From positions 47,433 through 111,432 of the forward strand of contig CANFZC010000001.1 in NCBI GenBank assembly GCA_947451475.1: a stretch of 64,000 nt of DNA, written 5' to 3'. Shown here one piece after another: positions 53,333 to 60,928 of this stretch (its first letter is position 1; every line of letters starts with the position of its first letter). The notes beneath the pieces are model-generated. The model did no database searches. It was not told the DNA's origin and worked only from the letters and a program-made list of their open reading frames with translations. The DNA comes from Flavobacteriaceae bacterium (GTDB lineage: Bacteria; Bacteroidota; Bacteroidia; Flavobacteriales; Flavobacteriaceae). The position numbers and the translations under genes were made by a program.

Positions 53333-53746
53333 TTATAAAAAAGACTGTAAGGCTAGTTCGTAGCTTTTCAGTCCGAAGCCTATAATGATTCCTTTTGCGT
53401 TTTGGGAAATGAATGATTGGTGACGGAACGATTCTCGGGCAAAGGTGTTGGATATATGTACTTCTATTACTGGCGTGGTAATGGCTTTAACAGCATCCCC
53501 AATTCCTACTGAGGTATGCGTATAGGCAGCAGCGTTTAGGATAATACCATCATATGAAAAGCCTACTTCCTGTAGTTTGGAAATAAGTTCTCCTTCTATA
53601 TTGCTTTGGTAATAGCTGATTTCGACAGAGGTATACTTTCTTTTTAAACCATTTATGAAGGTGTCAAAGGATAGGCTGCCATATATTTCGGGTTCTCTTT
53701 TACCTAGTAAATTAAGATTTGGGCCATTTATTATTATAATTTTCAT
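53333..53746 (-). CDS. aroQ: 3-dehydroquinate dehydratase, type II
   Basis: 137 residues. The N-terminal INGPNLNLLGKREPEIYGS holds the catalytic Tyr and Arg region; NAAAYTHTSVGI and EVHISN hold the substrate-binding His and the catalytic His. It catalyses the third step of the shikimate pathway. Single gene; the 284-base gap upstream (53747-54030) holds only a small AACCACC/GGTGTGGTT hairpin at about 53838-53861 and the next promoter. Confidence 0.95.
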   Translation of the reverse strand: MKIIIINGPNLNLLGKREPEIYGSLSFDTFINGLKRKYTSVEISYYQSNIEGELISKLQEVGFSYDGIILNAAAYTHTSVGIGDAVKAITTPVIEVHISNTFARESFRHQSFISQNAKGIIIGFGLKSYELALQSFL

Positions 53747-53995
53747 ACAAATTCTTATTTACGTAAAGGTATAAATAATCTTTTAGATAGTAAATGGTAA
53801 TGAGAAATACCTTTTTTTAATCAGTATAATGCTTCAAAACCACCTAAAATGGGGTGTGGTTAAAAATGTTATTATTGTCAACAATGTAAAAAAAACATAT
53901 ATTTATTTGTTTTTAAGTAGGTTACGCTAATTTTTTGTTAATAAAATTGTTGATAACTGCAACACCCCTTGTCAGTGCTCGAAAAATATTAGATA

Positions 53996-54003
53996 TACTT
54001 TTG
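53996..54003 (+). promoter_or_regulatory. -7 promoter box (TACTTTTG) of the first small barrel gene
   Basis: TACTTTTG 27 bases upstream of the ATG at 54031. A TTG at 53969-53971 is 24 bases upstream, a little longer than usual. Confidence 0.55.
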
Positions 54004-54030
54004 GTGTATTAATTTTAAAATTAAACAAAC

Positions 54031-54603
54031 ATGAAAAAAATTATTTTAACAGTAGCTGCAGTATTCGCTTTGACGTTTGCTAACGCACAAGACAAAAAAG
54101 AAGGTTCAGCAGGTTTTGCTAAAGGTGATGTTTACTTAACAGGTGCATTTGGTTTTTCAAGTGACAAAAATGCTGCAGAAGTAAAAACTGACGGTTTAAC
54201 AATCGCTCCAGGTATCGGTTATTTTTTAACTGACAACGTTGCTTTAGTTGGAAGTTTAGAGTACATGTCTGAAAAAGTAGGTGATGCTAAAACTACAGGT
54301 TTAGGTTTACACGCAGGTGTAAAATATTTCTGGACGCCAGCAAGTCAATTCTCTTTGTCTATTGGAGGTGAGTTAGGTTACGATACAGCTAAAACTGGAG
54401 ATGTTAAAAATAACACAATCGGTCTTAGTGTACCAGTAGGTTTACATTATTTCGTATCTGATAGTTTTGCTATCACTTCTACTTGGGGTGGTTTAAACTA
54501 TTCATCATCTAAAGATGATACTACAGGTGCTAAAGCTGCAACTAATTTAGGATTAAAATTAGATATGACAGCTATCAACTTCGGTTTGATCTACAAACTG
54601 TAA
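54031..54603 (+). CDS. Small outer-membrane beta-barrel protein
   Basis: 190 residues with signal peptide (cleavage near FANAQD). Alternating hydrophobic strands and a final strand NFGLIYKL suggest an eight-stranded OmpW/OmpA-type barrel. Ligand unknown. Its 5' leader and first 7 codons are identical to those of the next barrel gene over 42 bases. Separated from that gene by a terminator, so each is its own unit. Confidence 0.85.
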   Translation: MKKIILTVAAVFALTFANAQDKKEGSAGFAKGDVYLTGAFGFSSDKNAAEVKTDGLTIAPGIGYFLTDNVALVGSLEYMSEKVGDAKTTGLGLHAGVKYFWTPASQFSLSIGGELGYDTAKTGDVKNNTIGLSVPVGLHYFVSDSFAITSTWGGLNYSSSKDDTTGAKAATNLGLKLDMTAINFGLIYKL

Positions 54604-54623
54604 TTAGTAGTCATACAACAAAT

Positions 54624-54654
54624 TAAACCGCGCTTTTAGCGCGGTTTTTTTTTT
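54624..54654 (+). terminator. Terminator of the first small barrel gene
   Basis: AAACCGCGC, TTTTA, GCGCGGTTTTTTTTT with nine T residues. Confidence 0.9.
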
Positions 54655-54671
54655 ATACGGCATTTGCCGTA

Positions 54672-54702
54672 TTTGTTTTTTTAAAATATTATACTACATT
54701 TG
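54672..54702 (+). promoter_or_regulatory. Promoter of the second small barrel gene
   Basis: TTTG at 54672-54675, exactly 19 bases, TACATTTG at 54695-54702; 27 bases before the ATG at 54730. Confidence 0.75.
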
Positions 54703-54729
54703 AGTAACTAATTTTAAAATTAAACAAAC

Positions 54730-55245
54730 ATGAAAAAAATTATTTTAACATTGGCAGTTGTTTTAACTGCAGCATTTGCAAATGCACAAGACATGAAATT
54801 TGGTGTAAGAGGTGGTGTTGATATGGTATCAGCCAAGACTACTGTTTCTACTTCAATAGGTGGGGTTACTTATTCTGCTTCTGGAACAACTTCTACCACT
54901 GGTTTTTATGTAGGCGGTTTTGCAGATTTTTCAATTGCTGACAAATTAACCTTAGAGCCAGGAATTAATTATCATACGGCTTCAAAAGATGGTTACAAGT
55001 TTGATTTTTTGAGTGTTCCTGTAACATTTAAATATCAAGTTGCTGATAAAATTAATGTTTTAGCAGGTCCTGCTTTGTTTTATAATATGGATTCAGCAGC
55101 GCAAGACAAAACTACCTTTAATTTGGATCTAGGGGGTTCCTATGATATTACAGAGAATTTCTTTGTTGACCCTAGATATTCACTTGGTTTAACAGGAGAT
55201 ACTAAAGTAAGTCACATTCTAATAGGTGTAGGATATAGATTCTAA
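54730..55245 (+). CDS. Small outer-membrane beta-barrel protein (porin-family)
   Basis: 171 residues with signal peptide (FANAQD). MKFGVRGGVDMVSAKT and the final strand HILIGVGYRF fit the outer-membrane beta-barrel (OMP_b-brl) family. Shares its leader and start with the preceding gene but the mature protein differs. Own promoter and terminator. Confidence 0.86.
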   Translation: MKKIILTLAVVLTAAFANAQDMKFGVRGGVDMVSAKTTVSTSIGGVTYSASGTTSTTGFYVGGFADFSIADKLTLEPGINYHTASKDGYKFDFLSVPVTFKYQVADKINVLAGPALFYNMDSAAQDKTTFNLDLGGSYDITENFFVDPRYSLGLTGDTKVSHILIGVGYRF

Positions 55246-55261
55246 TTTTAGACTGTTAAAT

Positions 55262-55291
55262 AAAAAACCCCGCCATTGGCGGGGTTTTTTG
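55262..55291 (+). terminator. Terminator of the second small barrel gene
   Basis: AAAAAACCCCGCC, ATT, GGCGGGGTTTTTT: a very GC-rich stem with A run before and T run after. Confidence 0.9.
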
Positions 55292-55381
55292 TTTTATACA
55301 CAAGGCAACTTGAAACAACTTGAAATCGTAAGGTGTATTAAATAATGATATTTTTACCCCCTAATTTTAAAATTTAAAAAC

Positions 55382-55921
55382 ATGAAAAAAATTATTTTAT
55401 TTACTATTGCCTTTGTGGGCTTAGCATCATTGAATTCTTGTAAGTCAGTAGGTTACACTTACAGAACGGTTGACATTAACAAAGAGAATGTATTGGCACA
55501 GCAGGTTGTAGTGGATGTGAAGTTAGATGTTAAAAACAAAATCACTTGTACATCATCTAAAAGAAATTCGGTTGCTGAAGCTATGGATGAAGCCTATTAC
55601 AAAGCACTTGTTGACAATAATATTGATGTTGTGGTAGATCCTATCTTTGAGGTGACTACTACAGATAAGATCTTATTCTTTGGAGGTAAAAGTGTTGCAA
55701 AATTAAGTGGATTTGGAGCACGTTATGAAAATGCAAGAAGTAAATTGGATGTCGTAAAGGAATTGAAGACAATTGATACTACCGATGTAAAGAAATTCGA
55801 CATGCTTTACGGTAATCAAAATGGACAAAAATCTCAAACCACCAAACCTTCCATAGCAAAGAAAAAAAGATGGTGGCTTTGGGCAGCAATCGCTGGTGCT
55901 GCTTATGTTCTTTTTAAATAA
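55382..55921 (+). CDS. Lipoprotein with C-terminal membrane segment
   Basis: 179 residues. Lipobox LASLNSC with Cys at about 20. The domain VDINKENVLAQQVVVDVKLD, then TSSKRNSVAEAMDEAYYKAL and VVVDPIFEVTTTDKILFFGG, is shared with the next gene. The C-terminus is basic then hydrophobic (KKKRWWLWAAIAGAAYVLFK), a possible second membrane anchor. Family not recognised. Starts with the same leader and MKKIIL start as the two barrel genes. Nine bases before its paralogue, so co-transcribed. Confidence 0.72.
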   Translation: MKKIILFTIAFVGLASLNSCKSVGYTYRTVDINKENVLAQQVVVDVKLDVKNKITCTSSKRNSVAEAMDEAYYKALVDNNIDVVVDPIFEVTTTDKILFFGGKSVAKLSGFGARYENARSKLDVVKELKTIDTTDVKKFDMLYGNQNGQKSQTTKPSIAKKKRWWLWAAIAGAAYVLFK

Positions 55922-55930
55922 GTTGCTGCT

Positions 55931-56896
55931 ATGTTAAAAAGATGTCTAATTGCTTTACTAATAGTTATTGGGTTATCTTCTTGTAGTGTAACCAATCATA
56001 CCTATAGAACGATACAGGTCAATAAAGAGCCTATTAATGTTGAGGATGTGGTTGTAGATGTTAAAGTAGATCTTACTAAGCCAATTAAGAGTACGTCTAG
56101 TAAACGCAATTCTGCTGATGAAGCTACTCAAGAAGCCTATTTTAAAGCTATTACGGAAAACAATATCGATCTCGTTGTAGATCCTGTTTTTGAAATTTCA
56201 ACAACTGATAAGTTTTTATTTTTTGGTGGTAAGTATGTAGCTAAATTGACTGGTTATGCAGGATATTATAGTAATCCAAGAACTAAAAGAGAAGTCGTTA
56301 AGGAGTTACAAACTACGGCTATTAAGGAGGTTATATGTTTTGATAAATTTTATTTTCCAGACGCTACTGTGAAAGAAAAGAAATCAAGTTTGGCAGTTGC
56401 TCCTTCTCCTGCACCAGTAGGTAAAGTATTAAAGGCGGGTCCTCCCATAGAAGAGCCAGCAAAAGAGCCTTTTTCCTTATCTAAAAAGTTGTCATTATTT
56501 TTGTATAAATCCGAGAATAAATTTAATTCGGATTATACCAATAATGGTTATGCTGTTGGATCATGCTATGATTTAGATTTCAACAAAAAAATTGGTTTAA
56601 AGTTTGACGGTATTTATTCTGTTAACACTGACTTTGATCATTACATGCAATCGGTGTATCTCAAGTACACTTTATTTGACAAGTTTACTGCATTTGCAGG
56701 GGGTAGTGCGATTAGTTTTGTGGGTAAGGATAGTTCCTTGTTCAATTCATTTAGTTACGGCCTTTCTTATGGAGTTTCCTATACTATAGGCAAAAGATTA
56801 ATAGTTGAATATAAATTATATGATTTTTCAAGTGTAAGTACAGATTTTGACGTTAGTTATAATTCTACACTTTTAGGTGTTGGATATAGATTCTAA
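55931..56896 (+). CDS. Lipoprotein domain fused to an outer-membrane beta-barrel
   Basis: 321 residues. Lipobox GLSSCS near residue 18. Residues about 20-145 are a close paralogue of the preceding lipoprotein (VVVDVKVDLTKPIKSTSSKR). After a Pro/Ala linker (about 150-180), residues about 190-321 look like a beta-barrel ending STLLGVGYRF, very similar to the end of the 54730 gene. It appears to combine the two neighbouring protein types in one chain. A lipid-anchored barrel is unusual; topology unproven. Confidence 0.72.
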   Translation: MLKRCLIALLIVIGLSSCSVTNHTYRTIQVNKEPINVEDVVVDVKVDLTKPIKSTSSKRNSADEATQEAYFKAITENNIDLVVDPVFEISTTDKFLFFGGKYVAKLTGYAGYYSNPRTKREVVKELQTTAIKEVICFDKFYFPDATVKEKKSSLAVAPSPAPVGKVLKAGPPIEEPAKEPFSLSKKLSLFLYKSENKFNSDYTNNGYAVGSCYDLDFNKKIGLKFDGIYSVNTDFDHYMQSVYLKYTLFDKFTAFAGGSAISFVGKDSSLFNSFSYGLSYGVSYTIGKRLIVEYKLYDFSSVSTDFDVSYNSTLLGVGYRF

Positions 56897-56916
56897 TCCT
56901 AAATAATTGTATTTTA

Positions 56917-56945
56917 TAAACCACGCTTTTAGCGTGGTTTTTTTA
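56917..56945 (+). terminator. Terminator of the lipoprotein pair
   Basis: AAACCACGC, TTTTA, GCGTGGTTTTTTT; same loop as the terminator at 54624. Confidence 0.9.
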
Positions 56946-56972
56946 TAACTATACATTTCGTTTCTTTGTAAT

Positions 56973-57872
56973 ATGAATTGGAGTTCCTATATAAAAAGTT
57001 TTCAATCGTATCTTAAGATAGAGCGTGGTTTGTCAAAAAATACGGTAGCTAATTACACCTTTGATTTGGAAAGGCTATGTTTTTATTTGGAGGAGAATGG
57101 GATTACAGTTTCGCCCGAGAAAATTAGCGAAGAAACCATTCAACAGTTTGTTTACAGTGTTTCGAAAGAGGTCAATGCCCGTTCGCAAGCACGCATTATA
57201 TCGGGCTTAAAGAGTTTTTTTACCTATTTGATCTTTGAAGATGTCCGTTTGGATAGTCCAATGGAATTGATAGAAGCACCCCGAATAGGTCGAAAATTGC
57301 CCGATACTTTATCCATTGAAGATATTGATCGGCTTATTGCAGCTATTGATTTGTCTACCTTGGAGGGTGAGCGCAATAGGGCTATGTTGGAAGTGCTTTA
57401 TGGCTGTGGGTTACGGGTTTCAGAAATTGTGTCCTTAAAGATATCTGATTTGTTCTTTGACGAAGGTTTTATTAAAATTACTGGTAAAGGGAATAAGCAA
57501 CGATTTGTTCCCATGGCAGCAGCTACGATAAAATATGTGCAATTGTATAAGAGCCAAATTAGAACACAAGTAAATATTGTTAAAGGGCATGAAGATACTT
57601 TGTTTTTAAATAGGAGAGGAAGACAGTTGACCAGGGCAATGGTCTTTACTATTATCAAAGATTTAGCTGTTAAAATTAATTTAGGAAAGAATATTAGTCC
57701 GCACACCCTAAGGCATTCTTTTGCGACGCATTTACTAGAGAATGGTGCTGATTTGCGTTCGATTCAGTTAATGCTTGGGCATGAGTCTATTACTACTACC
57801 GAAATATATGTTCATTTGGACCGAAAATATTTAACACAAATAGTAGCTAGATTTCATCCTAGAAAAAAGTAG
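56973..57872 (+). CDS. xerD: Site-specific tyrosine recombinase XerD
   Basis: 299 residues. N-terminal SAM-like DNA-binding domain (FQSYLKIERGLSKNTVANY). The catalytic set has Arg in YGCGLRVSEI, Lys in GKGNKQR, His/Arg in HTLRHSFATHLLENGADL, His in LGHESITTTEIY and Tyr in the same block. It resolves chromosome dimers at dif. There are no flanking att-like repeats or cargo genes, so it is the housekeeping enzyme, not a mobile-element integrase. Confidence 0.95.
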   Translation: MNWSSYIKSFQSYLKIERGLSKNTVANYTFDLERLCFYLEENGITVSPEKISEETIQQFVYSVSKEVNARSQARIISGLKSFFTYLIFEDVRLDSPMELIEAPRIGRKLPDTLSIEDIDRLIAAIDLSTLEGERNRAMLEVLYGCGLRVSEIVSLKISDLFFDEGFIKITGKGNKQRFVPMAAATIKYVQLYKSQIRTQVNIVKGHEDTLFLNRRGRQLTRAMVFTIIKDLAVKINLGKNISPHTLRHSFATHLLENGADLRSIQLMLGHESITTTEIYVHLDRKYLTQIVARFHPRKK

Positions 57873-57938
57873 AATTAGGTAATTTTAATTATTTTAGCAA
57901 AAGTTTAAAAAGAAGCATAACTCCAAATCTCTTTTAGA

Positions 57939-58337
57939 ATGATGAAATTTAATGATGTTTATGTAGTTGATGATGATAAAATATTCCATTTTATTATTAA
58001 AAAACTATTGGCAAATAATAATATAGATGTTAGTCCGCATTTTTTCGAAAACGGATTATTAGCCTTAAATGGTATTATAAATAAATTGGATAACGGTGAG
58101 ACGCCTCCCGATTTAATCCTACTAGATATTAATATGCCAGTCCTAGATGGATGGCAGTTTTTGGAAGAGTATAAGAAATTAAAGGATCGTTTGCAGAAAG
58201 ATATTATCATCTACATTATCAGTTCCTCTGACAATACAGTGGATATCAACAGGGCAAATGATTTTAAAACGGAGATCAGTGATTATTATCTAAAGCCCGT
58301 CACTGTTGAAGCGATAAAAGCAATATTTAGTGTATAA
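57939..58337 (+). CDS. Single-domain response regulator (CheY-like)
   Basis: 132 residues with only a receiver domain. The acidic pocket is VVDDDK, the phospho-Asp is in LLDINMPVLDGW (about residue 65), Ser in ISSSDN and the Lys in YYLKPV. No output domain and no kinase gene nearby. Partner unknown. Confidence 0.9.
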   Translation: MMKFNDVYVVDDDKIFHFIIKKLLANNNIDVSPHFFENGLLALNGIINKLDNGETPPDLILLDINMPVLDGWQFLEEYKKLKDRLQKDIIIYIISSSDNTVDINRANDFKTEISDYYLKPVTVEAIKAIFSV

Positions 58338-58367
58338 AAAAAGCGACCATTGGGTCGCTTTTTTTAT
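58335..58367. terminator. Bidirectional terminator between response regulator and rny
   Basis: AAAAAAAGCGACC, ATT, GGGTCGCTTTTTTT. Confidence 0.88.
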
Positions 58368-58380
58368 TTGGTAATCCCTT

Positions 58381-59943
58381 TTATTTTGCAATATTAACCG
58401 CTCTGGTTTCACGGATAACGGTAATTTTTACTTGTCCAGGATAGGTCATTTCTGTTTGAATTTTTTGAGATATCTCAAAAGAAAGGCTCGCTGCATTTTC
58501 ATCGCTTACTTTTTCGCTTTCTACAATTACACGTAGTTCACGTCCGGCTTGAATAGCGTAGGCATTTTTCACACCATTGAATCCAAAGGCTATGTTTTCT
58601 AGATCTTTTAAACGTTGGATGTAAGAGTCTAAAACTTGACGTCTAGCTCCCGGTCTAGCACCCGAAATGGCATCACACACTTGGATGATTGGTGAAATTA
58701 AATATTTCATTTCAATTTCGTCGTGGTGCGCTCCAATAGCATTGCATACTTCTTCTTTTTCACCAAATTTCTCCGCCCATTGCATACCTAATAAAGCGTG
58801 TGGTAAATCACTTTCAGTATCGGGCACTTTACCAATATCGTGCAATAAACCGGCTCTTTTAGCTAGTTTAACATTCAATCCTAATTCGGCGGCCATGATT
58901 CCACAAAGCTTGGCTACCTCTCTCGAGTGTTGTAATAAGTTTTGGCCATAAGAAGAACGGTATTTCATTCTACCTACTACCTTGATTAATTCAGGGTGTA
59001 GTCCATGAATACCTAAGTCAATCACGGTACGTTTTCCAACTTCAATGATCTCGTCATCAATTTGTTTAGTAGTTTTGGCTACTACTTCTTCGATACGAGC
59101 AGGGTGGATTCGACCATCAGTTACCAATTTATGTAATGATAGACGAGCGATTTCTCTACGTACAGGATCAAAACAAGAAAGAATAATCGCTTCTGGAGTA
59201 TCATCTACAATGATTTCAACACCAGTTGCAGCTTCTAATGCTCTAATGTTTCTTCCTTCACGTCCAATAATTCTACCTTTTACATCATCCGATTCGATGT
59301 TGAATACCGATACACAGTTTTCTACGGCTTCTTCGGTACCTACACGTTGGATGGTGCTTATGATTACTTTTTTGGCTTCTTGTTGTGCGGTAAGTTTAGC
59401 TTCTTCAATCGTGTCTTGTATATGAGACATTGCTTTAGTTTTAGCTTCAGCTTTTAAGCTTTCCACTAATTGTTCTTTGGCGTCTTCAGCTGAAAGTCCA
59501 GAGATTACTTCTAACTGTTCTACTTGACTTTTATGAAGTTTTTCAAGCTCATTTTGTTTCTTCTCAAGCAGTTCAACTTTCGAACTGTACTCTTGTGTTT
59601 TAGCTTCGTAATCGTCATTTACTTTTTTGGCTTTGGCTAATTCACTAGATACTTGTGATTCTTTATCACGTGTTCTTTTCTCTACTTCTGCTATTTTTTT
59701 GTCTTTGTTTAGAATCTCTTTTTCATGTTCTGATTTTAATTCTAAAAACTTTTCTTTGGCTTGAAGCAGTTTGTCTTTTTTAATATTTTCGGCTTCTACA
59801 TTGGCATCTCTCAAGATCGAAGAGGCTTCTTTCTTGGCGTTTTTAATCATGTTAGAGACGTTATTCTTTTCTAGGTATTTAGCGATTCCAAATCCTCCGC
59901 CAATTCCAGCGATTAAAGCAATTATAATTAGTATAGTTCCCAT
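58381..59943 (-). CDS. rny: Ribonuclease Y
   Basis: 520 residues. An N-terminal membrane helix (about 2-22), a long coiled coil (about 30-200), a KH domain ([19 protein letters not shown]) and an HD domain with [10 protein letters not shown]. This endoribonuclease starts bulk mRNA decay. It is last in a likely operon after the coiled-coil gene, zapA and the 6S-like RNA. The 19 bases up to and including its ATG are nearly repeated inside that RNA. Confidence 0.96.
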   Translation of the reverse strand: MGTILIIIALIAGIGGGFGIAKYLEKNNVSNMIKNAKKEASSILRDANVEAENIKKDKLLQAKEKFLELKSEHEKEILNKDKKIAEVEKRTRDKESQVSSELAKAKKVNDDYEAKTQEYSSKVELLEKKQNELEKLHKSQVEQLEVISGLSAEDAKEQLVESLKAEAKTKAMSHIQDTIEEAKLTAQQEAKKVIISTIQRVGTEEAVENCVSVFNIESDDVKGRIIGREGRNIRALEAATGVEIIVDDTPEAIILSCFDPVRREIARLSLHKLVTDGRIHPARIEEVVAKTTKQIDDEIIEVGKRTVIDLGIHGLHPELIKVVGRMKYRSSYGQNLLQHSREVAKLCGIMAAELGLNVKLAKRAGLLHDIGKVPDTESDLPHALLGMQWAEKFGEKEEVCNAIGAHHDEIEMKYLISPIIQVCDAISGARPGARRQVLDSYIQRLKDLENIAFGFNGVKNAYAIQAGRELRVIVESEKVSDENAASLSFEISQKIQTEMTYPGQVKITVIRETRAVNIAK

Positions 59944-59951
59944 TTTATTTG

Positions 59952-60080
59952 TTAGTGTTTATATATAAAAAAGCCTACATTAGGTGAATGCATAAACTCG
60001 TAAGGACAAGTTTTGAGCTAACTCGCTGTTCAAGTTTCCACGATAAAAGTGGCATGCTTTAGTAGCGACGATTTGCTCAT
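59952..60080 (-). other. 42-codon ORF overlapping the 6S-like RNA
   Basis: Frame from ATG 60080 to TAA 59952, product starting MSKSSLLSMPLLSW. It is preceded by AACACTAACAAATTAAAATG, nearly the same as the rny leader AACACTAACAAATAAAATG. It may be a real small protein, an upstream ORF, or chance within the RNA. Confidence 0.3.
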
Positions 60081-60126
60081 TTTAATTTGTTAGTGTTGAG
60101 TTTACCAATTAAAATCTAATGTAGGC
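59973..60126 (-). ncRNA. ssrS: Probable 6S RNA (6S-Flavo type) between zapA and rny
   Basis: About 154 bases closed by a perfect 11-bp terminal stem (GCCTACATTAG at one end, CTAATGTAGGC at the other), followed on the minus strand by TTTTTT. Inside are a long open region, an ATTTTAATT/AATTAAAAT stem and a small CCAC/GTGG hairpin. The long near-symmetric rod with a large bubble and its place next to zapA are what is expected of 6S RNA, which binds RNA polymerase. The minus strand is preferred because of the T run. Family assignment is by recall of layout, not by a covariance search. No promoter of its own was found; it may be processed from the zapA transcript. Confidence 0.7.
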
Positions 60127-60151
60127 AGTGTTGTAATCTATGGTAAGAACG

Positions 60152-60448
60152 TTATTTTTTATCGAGATAATCGAATAATAAATCATTAATTTTCTTTAAT
60201 CTTTCCAGTGTTTCTTTACTATCAGTGGAATTGTCAACTTGCTTTTGTTCTACCTGTGAGGCAAATTGCAAAGCACACATGGCTAATACATCTTGTTTGT
60301 CACGAACGGCATAGTTTTCTTCGAATTGCTTAATCATAGCATCAATTTTTTTGGAAGCACTTCTCAGTCCTTCTTCTTGAGAGAGCTCAACCGTTAGCGG
60401 GTATACTCTGTCTGCAATTGATAGTTTTATTTTAAGCTTTCCATCCAT
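60152..60448 (-). CDS. zapA: Cell division protein ZapA
   Basis: 98 residues. KIKLSIADRVYPLTVELSQEEGL and LRSASKKIDAMIKQFEENY match ZapA, which bundles FtsZ filaments; the C-terminal half is a coiled coil. Three bases after the coiled-coil gene, and upstream of the 6S-like RNA. Confidence 0.92.
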   Translation of the reverse strand: MDGKLKIKLSIADRVYPLTVELSQEEGLRSASKKIDAMIKQFEENYAVRDKQDVLAMCALQFASQVEQKQVDNSTDSKETLERLKKINDLLFDYLDKK

Positions 60449-60451
60449 GTT

Positions 60452-60742
60452 TTAGTCTGATAACTGCGCGATACAGTAATCTATCTCTCTGATTAATGAA
60501 TTTATTTTAAGCTTGGTATCTCTTTTATTTTCTTCACCGCCTAATAATGAATTGGTTATTTTGAGTGCTTCATTTTCTGATTTTAAGGCCTCAATTTGAT
60601 TGGATTGAGTACTATTAATCAACGCAGCTTTTTCTAATTCAGCTTTCAATGCCATAGAATTGTTCTCTAAACCTTCTATTTTGTTAAAAAGTTTTTCAAT
60701 TCTATTTTCAAGAGAATCAATTATTTCTGCAATTTCACTCAT
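60452..60742 (-). CDS. Small coiled-coil protein upstream of zapA
   Basis: 96 residues, almost all coiled coil (IDSLENRIEKLFNKIEGLENN, then IEALKSENEAL). Its position and length suggest a ZapB-like or division-associated partner of ZapA, but the match is by architecture only. First gene of the zapA-rny run. Confidence 0.75.
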   Translation of the reverse strand: MSEIAEIIDSLENRIEKLFNKIEGLENNSMALKAELEKAALINSTQSNQIEALKSENEALKITNSLLGGEENKRDTKLKINSLIREIDYCIAQLSD

Positions 60743-60769
60743 GAAATACTTTATTCATTACTTACTTTA

Positions 60770-60799
60770 CAAAGTTAGGATTCTATTTTGTTTGCACAA
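60770..60799 (-). promoter_or_regulatory. Promoter of the coiled-coil/zapA/6S/rny run
   Basis: Minus strand TTG (60799-60797), 19-base spacer, TAACTTTG (60777-60770), 28 bases before the first ATG. Confidence 0.7.
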
Positions 60800-60928
60800 T
60801 AGTTTTCTCAATTATTTATTACTTTTTTAGTGGGGAATTATAATATTTTGTTTTTAAGTGGGTTACAAAATAAATAGGGCTTGTAAATTTTTACGCACTT
60901 TTAATTATCTTAGCCAAAACAATCCTAG

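Noticed and set aside
56973..57872. Mobile-element integrase
   Set aside because: The sequence is housekeeping XerD; no att repeats, tRNA insertion or cargo genes are nearby.
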